A stretch of 64,000 nt of DNA from G963704535 sp963704535 (GTDB lineage: Bacteria > Chloroflexota > Chloroflexia > Chloroflexales > Roseiflexaceae), in assembly GCA_963704535.1 (NCBI GenBank), contig OY969916.1, forward strand, positions 1 to 64,000. Direction: 5' to 3'. The position numbers were made by a program, and so were the translations under genes. Shown one piece after another: positions 1 through 9,140 of this stretch (within the stretch, counting starts at the first letter, position 1; each line of letters opens with the position of its first letter). Under the pieces are notes generated by a model. The model did no database searches, was not told the DNA's origin, and was given only the letters and a program-made list of their open reading frames with translations.

Positions 1-42
1 AGCGAGCGAGTCTTCGAGCGAGCGAACGCGGCGGCACCGTGA
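1..42 (+). CDS. 3' end of an upstream gene, probably the LivH permease
   Basis: The window opens inside a reading frame that stops with TGA at 40-42, leaving the tail SERVFERANAAAP. Its stop overlaps the GTG start of the next gene (GTGA), the usual arrangement inside a liv operon where the LivH inner-membrane permease precedes LivM. Only 13 codons are visible, so the identity rests on gene order alone. Confidence 0.35.
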   Translation, partial: SERVFERANAAAP

Positions 43-1136
43 GCACGGAGATCGAGCGCGACCCCGCACCTGTCACGGCTCCCACGGTCGCCGGTCAGGG
101 CGACGTCGCACCCCGACGCGTCGAGTCGGCGCGCCGGCGCGGGCTGCACGACAAGGGCTCGCTCGTCACGGCGGCCGTCATCGGTCTGTTGCTGATCCTG
201 TGGGCCGGCGACAACAGCTACCGCTACAGCCTGATGCAGACGGCGGCGGCGTACGCGCTGATCGGCGTCGGCGTGTACATCCCGTTCATCATGGGCGGGT
301 CGCTGTCGCTGGCCTATGCCGCCTACGCCTCGATCGGCGGGTACTCGGTGGCGCTCGATCGCCGACAAGACCAGCATCCCCGTCGTCATCGGCTGGATCA
401 TCGGTCCGATCGTCGCCGGGTTCGCGGCAGTGGTGCTCGGCCAGCTGACCCGTCGGCTCTCCGGGCTCTACCTGGCGGCGATCACGTACCTGTTCGCCCA
501 GGCGTTCCAGTCGTGGCTCAACTCGGCACCCGGCATCACGGGTGGCGAGGCAGGGATCAACAACCTCCGCCCGACATCGCTGCTCGGCTGGATCCCGGGC
601 GACCGTGGCGAGATCGTGCTCGCCGTCGTCCTCGTGCTCGCCGTGGGCTTCGTGGTCGACCGGTTGCGCCTGAGCCCGTGGGGCGTGTCGCTGCGGGCGA
701 TGAAGGAGGTGCCGGCGGCCGTCGAGGCGACCGGCATCCGCGTCCCCATGCTCACGCTCGTCGCCCTCGGGCTCGGTGCCGCCGTGGCGGCGCTCGGCGG
801 GGCGCTGTTCACGACGGCGACGTCGGTGATCACCCCCAGCACGTTCACGCTGAACCTGATCTTCCTGGCCGTGTTCATGTCGCTGCTCGGCGGTCAGGGC
901 ACGCCGTGGGGAGCGATCGCCGGCGCCGTGCTGATCGTCGAGCTGACGCTCAACGTCCCGTACCTGTCGACGTCGGGCAGCCTGCTCGTGGCGGCCGTCG
1001 TGCTGCTCGTCATGCTGGTCGCGCCGAACGGCGTCCTCGGCATCATCAACGGCGCCCGGACCTGGATCATGCGGGTCGTCGGCGGTCGGCGTCGATCAGC
1101 TCCGGCCGCGACGACCTCGAGCGATGGGGCCGGCGC

Positions 1137-1140
<4 letters not shown>
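39..1140 (+). CDS. livM: Branched-chain amino-acid type ABC transporter permease LivM (one frameshift)
   Basis: Inner-membrane permease of a LivFGHM-type ABC importer. The GTG start at 39 leads into a roughly 45-residue charged N-terminus and then several hydrophobic helices, with the family segment GGSLSLAYAAYASIGGY. After about base 357 the protein continues one frame over (IADKTSIPVVIGWIIGP) to LLVMLVAPNGVLGIING and a stop at 1140, so one extra base (the g in ctcgatcgcc) splits the gene. The motif GVSLRAMKEVPAAVEATGI is the cytoplasmic loop that contacts the ATPases. The stop overlaps the livG start. In acidimicrobial genomes such transporters often sit beside lipid or aromatic catabolism genes, so the substrate need not be an amino acid. 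The indel is probably a sequencing error. Confidence 0.85.
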
Positions 1141-1959
<819 letters not shown>

Positions 1960-1967
<8 letters not shown>

Positions 1968-2676
1968 CCTCGAGATCGACCAGCTCACCGTCCACTACGG
2001 GCGGGCCGTCGCCGTCGACGGCGTCAGCCTGCGTGCCCCGGGCGGCGCGGTCACGTGCATCGTCGGCCCGAACGGCGCCGGCAAGAGCAGCATCATCCTC
2101 GCCGCCTACGGCGCGGTGCGCGGCAACGGCTCGATCAGGCTCGACGGCGAGGAGATCGCCGGCTCGGCGTCCGTCACCCGGGCCCGTCACGGGCTGGCGA
2201 TCGTGCCGCAGGGCCGGCAGCTGTTCCCCCGCCTGACGGTGCGCGAGAACATGCAGGTCTACGCCGACATGCTCAAGCTGCCCGGCGCGGCGGTCGACGG
2301 CGCGCTCGACCGCTTCCCGATCCTGCGCGAACGGGCCAAGCGGCTGGCCGGGATCCTCAGCGGCGGCGAGCAGCAGATGCTCGTGGTCTCGCGCGCGCTG
2401 ATGACCGAGCCGCGGGCGATCCTGCTCGACGAGATCATGACCGGCCTGGCGCCGCGCATCGTCGAGTCGTTGGTCGACGTCGTGCGCGACCTCAGCGCCA
2501 GTGGCATCGCCATCTTGATGGCGGAGCCGTCCATCCACGCCGTGCGCGGCGTGCTCGATCGGGGGTACGTGATGGTTCGAGGCAGGATCGTGGACGTCGG
2601 CGAGGAGGGCGGCGTCGATCTCGACGACCGCTACATCCGCGCGATGGGCATCGCCCAGGCGGTGCCGGTGGCATGA
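1960..2676 (+). CDS. livF: ABC transporter ATP-binding protein LivF
   Basis: Second ATPase of the same importer. A GTG start at 1960 gives VHDLEIDQLTVHYG. Walker A is GPNGAGKSS, the Q-loop is IVPQGRQLFPRLTVRENM (typical LivF wording), the signature is LSGGEQQMLVVSRAL, Walker B is AILLDEIMTGLAP and the usual switch His is replaced in the segment MAEPSIHAV. Where most LivF proteins have DEPS at Walker B this one has DEIM, and where the H-loop Q-x-N pattern is common it reads AEPS; otherwise it is a full-length 238-residue protein. It overlaps livG and, by ATGA, the next small gene. Confidence 0.9.
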
Positions 2677-2975
2677 CCGAGCGAGTGAGCGTCGTCGTCG
2701 TGATGGAGGTCGAGCCCGGCCGCCGCGACGAGGTCGAGCAGCACATCGCCCGGTTCTGCGACGAGGTCGCCGCTGCCGATCCGGGGACCGAGACGTACAT
2801 CGTCGTGCGCGCCCTCGGCGACGGCAACGAGAACACCGTCGCGATGTTCGAGGAGTTCACCGACGAGGCGGCCGTCGCCGCCCACGGTGAGATGGCGGCC
2901 GAGCTCACCGAGACGCTGCGCCCCCTGCTGCGTCAGGTGACCGTCGTGATGGGTCCGGCGGTCAGCCGGAAGTAG
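2673..2975 (+). CDS. Small dimeric alpha-beta barrel (ABM-like) protein
   Basis: A 100-residue protein starting at ATG 2673, overlapping the livF stop as ATGA, so it is translated as part of the transporter operon. The pattern of one beta strand (VSVVVVMEV), the EPGRRDEVEQHI helix, TETYIVVRAL strand, MFEEFTDEAAVAAH and a last helix-strand pair is that of the antibiotic-biosynthesis-monooxygenase-like ferredoxin fold. Such proteins can be monooxygenases or simply small ligand-binding dimers; no substrate can be named. It ends 14 bases inside the convergent CoA-transferase gene. Confidence 0.75.
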   Translation: MTERVSVVVVMEVEPGRRDEVEQHIARFCDEVAAADPGTETYIVVRALGDGNENTVAMFEEFTDEAAVAAHGEMAAELTETLRPLLRQVTVVMGPAVSRK

Positions 2976-4191
2976 CTGTCTCGGGCAGCCAGACCGCCCC
3001 GCGCTCGGCGAGGGCGGTGGTCTCGGCGTCGCCGATGCCGGCCCACTGGGCGAGCACCTCACGGGTGTGCTCGCCGAGGCGGGGCACCGGACCCTTCACG
3101 CCACCGGACGGTCGGACCGTGCGCTCGATGGCGCCGGGGTACTCGATGCGGCCGAGGTCGCGGTGGTCGATCTCGACGATGAACCCGCGGGCTCGCAGCT
3201 GCGGATCACGGGCCAGGTCGGCGGCGTCCTGGACCGGCGCGGCGGCGACGCCGGCGCGCTGCAGGATGTGCGCGGCCTGGTACGGCGAGCGGGTGGCCGC
3301 CCACGCCCCGAGCGCGATGCGCGCCGCTTCGACGTCGGCCTCCGTGGGCGTCGCAGCCGGCGCGCCCAAGTCGAGGAGCGCGCTCAGCCGGATCAGGTCG
3401 TCGACGTCCACGGCCTCGACGGCCAGCCAGCGGTCGGCGCCGGCGCAGGCGACGACCGCGGCGAGCAGCGAACCCGGAGCGGCGTTGTCCCGACGCTCGT
3501 ACGTCTCGCCGGCGGTGAGCTGGTCGACGAGGATCGGCATCATCACGCTGGCGCCGGCTTCGACCTGGGCGATGTCGAGGTGCACGCCGCGGCCGGTGAC
3601 GGCGGTCTGGCGCAGCGCCGCCATCACGCCGAGCGTGCCTTGGAAGGCGGCGACGTAGTCGAAGTGGTAGCCGTGGGTGTGGCCCCACGCCGACGTCAGC
3701 CCGACGTGGTTGCAGATGTTCGACGCGTAGGCGGCGTACGACGACCGCGGCCCGGTGCCGCCGTAGCCCGAGATCGACAGCATCGTCAGGCGCGGGTTGA
3801 CGGCCTGCAGGTCGGCGAAGCCGCACCCGAAGCGGTCGAGGACGCCGGGCCGGAAGTTCTCCACGACGACGTCGGCGGTGGCGGCCAGCCGCCGGAACAC
3901 GGCGGCGCCCTCCGGGCTGCCGAGCTCGAGGGCGACGCTGCGGACGCTGCGGGCAAGGCCGGCGTAGAGGGCGGTCGTCGGGACGCCGGACGGCTCGCGC
4001 GTGTCGGGGTGATCGAGGAAGTAGATGTTGCGCAGCGCCTCCGGACGGACGCGCGACTCGATCTTGACGACGTCCATGCCGAGCTCGGCGAGGATCAGCG
4101 CGGCGGTGTTGCCGGCGACGAAGGCGCCGAACGTGAGCACCCGGAGCCCGGCCAGCGGTCGGTCGTCGGCGCCGTCCGTTCCGTCAGACAA
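2962..4191 (-). CDS. CaiB/BaiF family CoA-transferase (first of a pair)
   Basis: Class III CoA-transferase, 409 residues, moving CoA between carboxylic acids in the cytoplasm. It begins LAGLRVLTFGAFVAGNT and has the family pattern ELGMDVVKIE, a GRxxRSV-like segment (ARSVRSVALELGSPEG), VVVENFRPGVLDRFG, and the middle segment FDYVAAFQGTLGVMAAL, whose Asp sits where the catalytic Asp of formyl-CoA transferase lies, followed by TGRGVHLDIAQVEA. It starts 8 bases inside the upstream CaiB gene (4184-5344), so the two are translationally coupled and may form a heteromer. It is the last gene of the catabolic run and converges on the liv operon. Confidence 0.88.
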   Translation of the reverse strand: MSDGTDGADDRPLAGLRVLTFGAFVAGNTAALILAELGMDVVKIESRVRPEALRNIYFLDHPDTREPSGVPTTALYAGLARSVRSVALELGSPEGAAVFRRLAATADVVVENFRPGVLDRFGCGFADLQAVNPRLTMLSISGYGGTGPRSSYAAYASNICNHVGLTSAWGHTHGYHFDYVAAFQGTLGVMAALRQTAVTGRGVHLDIAQVEAGASVMMPILVDQLTAGETYERRDNAAPGSLLAAVVACAGADRWLAVEAVDVDDLIRLSALLDLGAPAATPTEADVEAARIALGAWAATRSPYQAAHILQRAGVAAAPVQDAADLARDPQLRARGFIVEIDHRDLGRIEYPGAIERTVRPSGGVKGPVPRLGEHTREVLAQWAGIGDAETTALAERGAVWLPETATSG

Positions 4192-5344
4192 GGCCGTGCT
4201 CCCGCCATCCGGCCAGCTCCTCGGCCGAGTGGCCGAGCTCGTCGACGAGCACCGCTGCGGTGTGCTCGCCCGCGAGGGGGGCCACGAGGTCGGCGACGTA
4301 CATCACCTCGGTGAGGTGGATGGGCGAGCCCGGGACGTCGCAGGTCCCGAGGTCGGCGCGCGTGAGCGTGCCGAGCGGTCGGCGTTCGTTGCCGCGCAGG
4401 TCGGCGACGAACTGCTCCGGCGTGTTGAGCGCCGAGCACGGCATCCCGTTGGCTTGCCCGGCGGCGATCAGCTCGTCCTTGGAACGGGCGGCCAGCAGCG
4501 GCCCGATCGTCTCGGTCAGCACGTCGTGGAGCTGGAGGCGCACGGTGCGGTCGATCCACATCTCGTCGGTGAGCTCGGGGGGCGAGCCCATCGTCGTGAC
4601 GAACGCGTCCCAGTGCCCCGGGGTGTTGACGGCGATGTCGACCATCCCGTCGCTCACCGGCCAGGTCCCGCTCGGCGGCACGCCGAAGTTCGACTGGCGC
4701 CGCATCACGAGGCCGGCGACGTCGAAGCGGTGGAGGATGTCGTCCTGCCCGGCCATCACCTCGTGGGCGGAGATGTCGAGCACCTGCCCGCCGACGTGCG
4801 GGCGTTCGCGAAGGGCGGCAGCGATGCAGATGGCGGCCCGGATCCCGGCGCCGTCCCACAGCTGGCGCCCGGGCATCGACAGCGGCGGACCCTCCTCGGG
4901 TCCGATGGCGTACATCAACCCACTCATCGCGTGGGCGGTCAGCGGCGTCGCCTTCCAGTTCCGCAGCGGACCAGTGGCCCCGAACGCGGTGAGCAGGCAG
5001 GTGACCGCCGTCGGCGGCGTCCAGCTCAACCCGGGCGGCGCCTCGAGGAAGCCGGCGACGGGGGTCGCCGTCGACGGTGAGGCGATCACGACGTCGGCCG
5101 TCGCGGCCAGCTCAGCGAGCAGCGGCAGGGCCCGCTCGTCACCGACGTCCAGCGTCACGCTGCGGCAGCCGGCCGAGTACCACGCGTCCAGCCACTCGGC
5201 CCGGGCGCCGCGGCCGCCTGCTCGTGGGTCGGGACGCTCGATCCGCACGACGTCGGCGCCGTAGCCGGCGAGCACGCGCGCGCAGTAGGCACTCACCGGG
5301 GCGGCCAGGTCGAGGACCCTGACCCCGCTGAACGGCAACGTCAT
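4184..5344 (-). CDS. CaiB/BaiF family CoA-transferase (second of a pair)
   Basis: Class III CoA-transferase of 386 residues. The frame is open further upstream, but the family start is the ATG at 5344 giving MTLPFSGVRVLDLAAPVSAY. Motifs are GADVVRIERPDPR, SVTLDVGD, the central LWDGAGIRAAICIAAAL with the candidate catalytic Asp, and GGQVLDISAHEV. It lies 19 bases after the esterase stop and overlaps the next CaiB gene, so operon membership is clear. Paired CaiB genes are common in actinobacterial sterol and acyl-CoA catabolic loci. The substrate is unknown. Confidence 0.88.
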   Translation of the reverse strand: MTLPFSGVRVLDLAAPVSAYCARVLAGYGADVVRIERPDPRAGGRGARAEWLDAWYSAGCRSVTLDVGDERALPLLAELAATADVVIASPSTATPVAGFLEAPPGLSWTPPTAVTCLLTAFGATGPLRNWKATPLTAHAMSGLMYAIGPEEGPPLSMPGRQLWDGAGIRAAICIAAALRERPHVGGQVLDISAHEVMAGQDDILHRFDVAGLVMRRQSNFGVPPSGTWPVSDGMVDIAVNTPGHWDAFVTTMGSPPELTDEMWIDRTVRLQLHDVLTETIGPLLAARSKDELIAAGQANGMPCSALNTPEQFVADLRGNERRPLGTLTRADLGTCDVPGSPIHLTEVMYVADLVAPLAGEHTAAVLVDELGHSAEELAGWREHGLV

Positions 5345-5363
5345 CGGCGCATCACCGGCAGGG

Positions 5364-6326
5364 TCAGACACCCGCCTGCACCTGGTCGGCCGCGCCGACC
5401 CGGGCCAGGATGAAGGCATCGATGCGCCGGCGGGCCTCGGCGGCCATGGCGGTCGGGAACGTGTCGAAGCCGTGCAGTGACTCCGGGTAGACGTCGAGCT
5501 GGGCGTCGTTGCCGGCCGCCGTCCACCGCTCGTACATGAAGAGGGTGTCGTCGAGGAGGGCGTCGGCCGTGCCGACCGAGAACAGCGCCGGCGGCAGCGC
5601 CGACAGGTCGGCGTACAGCGGCGAGATCGACGCCACCCGGCGGTCCTCGAGCGCGTGGTCGGGGTAGACGAGCGCCTGGGCGTCGAGGAACACGGCCAGC
5701 GCGCCGGTGTCGAGCCGCTGGCTCGGGCCGCCCGACAGGTCGTAGAGCCCGTACGCCAGCGCCGTGCCCGCGATGTCGGTCCCCAGCTCGCCGCGGTCGC
5801 GCAGCGCGAGCAGGGCGAGCACGGCGAGGGTGCACCCGGCCGATTCGCCGATCAGCACGAGCGGGACGTCGCCGAAGCGGGTCCGTCCTTCCGTGCGGAC
5901 CCAGTCGATGACGTTCAGGGCGTCCTCGAGCTGCGCCGGGGGGAGGTGCTCGGGCACCATCCGGTACTCCACGCTGACCACGGCGACCGAGCAGCGCTCG
6001 GCGATCTCGGCGCTGCGGTCGTCGCCGGCGCGCGCCGAGCCGATGATCCACGCGCCCATGTGGAACTGGATGCACACACCGTCGACGCGCGCCGGCACGA
6101 ACACCCGCACCGTGACGGCCGGGTCGGACGCGCCGATCTGCAGCACCTCGGGCTGCAGTCGGTCGGCCGCCAGTGGTTGGACCATGGCGTCAAGGACCTG
6201 CCGCGTGCGCAGCGCGTCCTCGGCGGTGGCGAAGCCCAGCGGGCTGGCGGCCATCGCCGCCGCGTACTGCTCGTTGAACTGTCGCGTCTCGTCGACGTGG
6301 GCGAGCAACGACTCATCGATCTTCAT
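5364..6326 (-). CDS. Alpha/beta hydrolase of the hormone-sensitive-lipase family
   Basis: Esterase-type hydrolase, 320 residues. The oxyanion-hole motif usually HGGG is here HMGAW, followed by SARAGDDRSAEIAERC and the VEYRMVPEHLPPAQLED segment diagnostic of the HSL (DUF-free Abhydrolase_3) group. The nucleophile is in GESAG, the acid is in SVGTADALLDD and the His in SLHGFD. The HMGA variation in the oxyanion loop is unusual but the triad is intact. It sits between a luciferase-like oxidoreductase and the CaiB pair, so it likely hydrolyses an ester or lactone intermediate of the same pathway. Confidence 0.88.
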   Translation of the reverse strand: MKIDESLLAHVDETRQFNEQYAAAMAASPLGFATAEDALRTRQVLDAMVQPLAADRLQPEVLQIGASDPAVTVRVFVPARVDGVCIQFHMGAWIIGSARAGDDRSAEIAERCSVAVVSVEYRMVPEHLPPAQLEDALNVIDWVRTEGRTRFGDVPLVLIGESAGCTLAVLALLALRDRGELGTDIAGTALAYGLYDLSGGPSQRLDTGALAVFLDAQALVYPDHALEDRRVASISPLYADLSALPPALFSVGTADALLDDTLFMYERWTAAGNDAQLDVYPESLHGFDTFPTAMAAEARRRIDAFILARVGAADQVQAGV

Positions 6327-6346
6327 GGTGGCCCCTGTTCCTCAAC

Positions 6347-7255
6347 CTACGGGTGACGGGTCGCACGCCGCGCGTCGAGCTCGGCGAGCACGGCGAGGGC
6401 GTCCTCGAGCTCGGCCCGGGTGTCGACCGGAACGCCGACGGACAAGCGGTCGACGCCGCCGTCCGCGTAGCGCCGAGCGTCGTCGAACAGCTGCTGACGG
6501 GCCCCGGCGTCGCGGAAGTACCACGGGGCGCCGGGGAACTGTCCGCCCATCTCGACCGCGGTCACCTCGGTGGCGACGCCGCGCTCCGCCGCCAGGGTGC
6601 GCAGCCGGGCCGTGTCGTCCAGCAACGACGGTCCGGTCAGCGGGTACCAGCCATCGGCGAGCTCGAGCACGTGCTCGAACGTCTTCGGCCCGGCAGCGGC
6701 GCCGATCAGGATCGGCGGGCCGGGCCGGCGGTGGCCGGCCTGCCGCGGCTTGGGCAGCGACCACGACGGCGTGAACGAGCTCCACTCACCGTCGTGCTCG
6801 ACCACGTCGTCGGCCCACAGCGCGCTGATCACGCGCAGGTGCTCGCCGAAGACGTCGCGCCGGCGCTTCGGGTCGACGCCGTTGTTCACCATCTCCGGTG
6901 CGTTCCACCCGTAGCCGACGCCGAAGTCGACGCGGCCGCCGGACAGCTCGTCGAGCGATGCCACCGCCTTGGCCAGTCGCAGCGGCTGGTGCTCGGCGAC
7001 GAGGACGACGCCGGTGCCGACGCGCAGCGTCGTCGTGACGGCGGCCGCCGCGGCGAGCGTGACGAAGAGGTCGGGGAAGCGCTTGTAGAAGTCGGGCACC
7101 GTGCCCTCGGCCGAACCCGGGTACACGGTGTCGACCGGGATGTGCGAGTGCTCGCCCTGGAAGATCGAGTGCAGCCCGGCGGCCTCGATCAGCGGGGCGA
7201 CCTCGAGGATCGAGAGCGTCGAGTCGTTCGTGATGAGGTTGGCGCCGATCAGCAC
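6347..7255 (-). CDS. LLM-class (luciferase-like) F420-dependent oxidoreductase
   Basis: A 302-residue TIM-barrel oxidoreductase. The N-terminus has FQGEHSHIPVDT and the middle has the family landmark DFGVGYGWNAPEM with NNGVDPKRRRDVF, then SFTPSWSLPKPRQ and PPILIGAAAGPKTFEHV. These segments match the F420-dependent branch of the luciferase-like family, whose members use reduced deazaflavin F420 rather than FMN; cofactor choice here is inferred from family and lineage. It starts 28 bases after the SDR stop, in the same operon. Confidence 0.88.
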   Translation of the reverse strand: MLIGANLITNDSTLSILEVAPLIEAAGLHSIFQGEHSHIPVDTVYPGSAEGTVPDFYKRFPDLFVTLAAAAAVTTTLRVGTGVVLVAEHQPLRLAKAVASLDELSGGRVDFGVGYGWNAPEMVNNGVDPKRRRDVFGEHLRVISALWADDVVEHDGEWSSFTPSWSLPKPRQAGHRRPGPPILIGAAAGPKTFEHVLELADGWYPLTGPSLLDDTARLRTLAAERGVATEVTAVEMGGQFPGAPWYFRDAGARQQLFDDARRYADGGVDRLSVGVPVDTRAELEDALAVLAELDARRATRHP

Positions 7256-7283
7256 GGCTCAGCTCCTTGCGTCATGGGGTGCG

Positions 7284-8144
7284 TCACCGCTGGGCGCTGC
7301 CGCCGGCGGAGACCTCGATCGTCTCGCCGGAGATGAACCCGGCGCGGTCCGACACGAGGAACATCACGGCGTTGGTGATCTCGATCGGGTCGAGCCACGC
7401 GACGCCCATCGGGTTCATCGCCTCGTAGCGCGGGCGCACCGTGTCCTTCGTCCGCGTCGCCATGTCGGGGGCGAACAGGCCGTACAGCGCCTCGTTGTGG
7501 ACCATCGGCGTGTCGACCGTGCTCGGGCACACCACGTTGGCCGTGATGCCGTGCGCGGCGACCTCCAGGGCGACCGACTTCACGAAGCCGATGAGGCCCC
7601 ACTTGGTCGCCGCATAGTGGGACAGGTTCGGTGTGCCCGTGCGACCGGCGCCCGACGACGTGGCCACGAGGCGGCCGTGGCCGCGCTCGATCATCGGCGG
7701 CACCACGGCACGGAACGTGTTGAAGACGCCAGTGAGGTTCACGGCCAGCATGTCGTCCCACTGCTCGGCCGTCAGCGTCGGCATGCGGCCGAAGCCGCAG
7801 ATCCCGGCGTTGGCGACGACGATGTCGATCGGACCGAGTTGGTCCGTCGTGCGGGCCACGACGTCCTCCATCGCGGCGCGGTCGCGCACGTCGGCCTCGA
7901 TGGCGAGCGCCCGGCGGCCGAGCTTCTCGACGAGCTGCGCGGTCTCGGTGAGGTCGTGCTCGTCGGCGAGCCCGTAGGGCACCGAGCCGATGTCGCCGCA
8001 GATGTCGGTAATGACGACGTCGGCGCCGGCGTCAGCCAGTGCCAGCGCGTGAGAGCGACCCTGGCCGCGGGCGGCGCCGGTCACCAGCGCCACCCGTCCG
8101 GCGAGCTCGCCTGCCCCGACGGGCGCGTCCTGACTGGCGTTCAC
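7284..8144 (-). CDS. Mycofactocin-coupled SDR family oxidoreductase
   Basis: NAD-dependent alcohol dehydrogenase of 286 residues. The nucleotide-binding motif is TGAARGQG, followed by VVITDICGD and the insertion SVPYGLADEHDLTETAQLVE that marks the mycofactocin-coupled subgroup, which keeps its NAD tightly bound and passes electrons to the peptide-derived cofactor mycofactocin. The catalytic Tyr and Lys are in HYAATKWG, with NAG (ANAGICG) and a C-terminal ISGETIEVSAGGSAQR. A sigma70-like promoter and a 7-bp inverted repeat lie directly upstream (8172-8207). No mycofactocin biosynthesis gene is in the window. Confidence 0.9.
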   Translation of the reverse strand: MNASQDAPVGAGELAGRVALVTGAARGQGRSHALALADAGADVVITDICGDIGSVPYGLADEHDLTETAQLVEKLGRRALAIEADVRDRAAMEDVVARTTDQLGPIDIVVANAGICGFGRMPTLTAEQWDDMLAVNLTGVFNTFRAVVPPMIERGHGRLVATSSGAGRTGTPNLSHYAATKWGLIGFVKSVALEVAAHGITANVVCPSTVDTPMVHNEALYGLFAPDMATRTKDTVRPRYEAMNPMGVAWLDPIEITNAVMFLVSDRAGFISGETIEVSAGGSAQR

Positions 8145-8171
8145 ACGAGACCCCCTTGCCCGGCGTGCCCT

Positions 8172-8197
8172 GATTCAGAGATTAGATCGACTGAATC
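8172..8197. promoter_or_regulatory. Inverted repeat overlapping the SDR promoter, candidate operator
   Basis: GATTCAG at 8172-8178 and CTGAATC at 8191-8197 form a perfect 7-bp inverted repeat with a 12-base gap. It covers the -10 region and most of the spacer of the promoter at 8179-8207, so a bound protein would block it. The GntR/FadR-type gene just upstream is the natural candidate, though its true operator was not tested. Confidence 0.45.
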
Positions 8198-8207
8198 CAC
8201 CTGTCAA
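8179..8207 (-). promoter_or_regulatory. Sigma70-like promoter upstream of the SDR gene
   Basis: Read on the minus strand: TTGACA (8207-8202), a spacer of exactly 17 bases, then TAATCT (8184-8179). The SDR start codon is 35 bases downstream. The same TTGACAGG start and a CGATCTA block also occur in the promoter at 10309-10337. Confidence 0.55.
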
Positions 8208-8258
8208 CGCGAGGGCGACCAGCCGCGACGCGGCACCAGATCGCGGCGCGGACGCCGT

Positions 8259-9032
8259 TCAGTGCCAGCGAACAGGCTGGTCGAGCATCGAGCCGAAGCG
8301 GCGCTCGCAGTACGCCATGCTCATCTCGAGGTGCTTGCGCAACACGGCCTCGGCGCGCTTGGGGTTGCCGTCGACGATGGCCTTGAGGACGTGCTTGTGG
8401 GCCTCGTGGACCTCGCCCTGCACCTCGCCGACCGCGACCACGTCGCCCCACAGGATCGAGCTGATCCAGTGGTTGCCGCGCAGGTACAGGTACAGGGCGC
8501 GGTTGTCGGCCATGCGGGCGACGGCGTCGTGGAACTCGGCGTTGGCGGCCATGTAGGCGTGGCCGTCCTCGATCGGGATCGAGGCCTCGCGATCGACGGC
8601 CGCCTGCAGGACGGCGATGTGCTCGGGGTTGCGGCGCTCGGCACCGATCGCCGCGATCGGCGGCTCAGTGATGATGTTCGCCTCCATCAGCTCGCGGTAC
8701 GTGCCGCCGTTCATGCGCAGGAACAGCGACCACATCCCGGCGAAGTGGCTGATGTCCGGATCGCGGACGATCGGGCCACCGGTCGGGCCGGTGCGCACCT
8801 CGAGGATGCCGCTGAGCTCGAGGATGCGGAACGCCTCGCGCAGCGAGCCGCGGCCCGTGTTGAGCTCCTCCATCATCACGATCTCGGACTCGAGCGAGTC
8901 GCCGTCCTTCAAGCGCGACGACGTGATCCGGTCCACGAGCAGTCGGGCGATCGACTCCGATCGCTTCAGTTGGCGCACCGGGCGCTTCATGCGGACCGGC
9001 TCATGCAGCTGCTCACGTCCCTCCTCAGCCAT
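8259..9032 (-). CDS. GntR/FadR family transcriptional regulator (FCD domain)
   Basis: Regulator of 257 residues. Residues about 20-90 form a winged helix: RSESIARLLVDRI, LESEIVMMEEL, TGRGSLREAFRILELSGILEVRTGPTGGPIV is the standard GntR arrangement. The rest is the all-helical FCD ligand domain, with metal-ligand type His in the segments EFHDAVARM, GEVHEAHKHVLKAI and the helix EAVLRKHLEMSM. FadR-like proteins usually respond to acyl-CoA or small carboxylates. It is transcribed towards the SDR gene and probably controls the run of catabolic genes from there to 2962. Confidence 0.88.
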   Translation of the reverse strand: MAEEGREQLHEPVRMKRPVRQLKRSESIARLLVDRITSSRLKDGDSLESEIVMMEELNTGRGSLREAFRILELSGILEVRTGPTGGPIVRDPDISHFAGMWSLFLRMNGGTYRELMEANIITEPPIAAIGAERRNPEHIAVLQAAVDREASIPIEDGHAYMAANAEFHDAVARMADNRALYLYLRGNHWISSILWGDVVAVGEVQGEVHEAHKHVLKAIVDGNPKRAEAVLRKHLEMSMAYCERRFGSMLDQPVRWH

Positions 9033-9140
9033 ACCCCCGACCGCCCGGCGGGCGCGCCGACTCTACCATCGGCCCTGGTCCCCGGGCCGCTGCGCTTCGA
9101 GGGACGTCGACGTGCACGAGGCCCTCGCCGACGACCCGGC

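Noticed and set aside
1..30. GAGCGAGC repeats at the window start
   Set aside because: They are a few copies of a short motif inside the end of a reading frame and show no wider structure.
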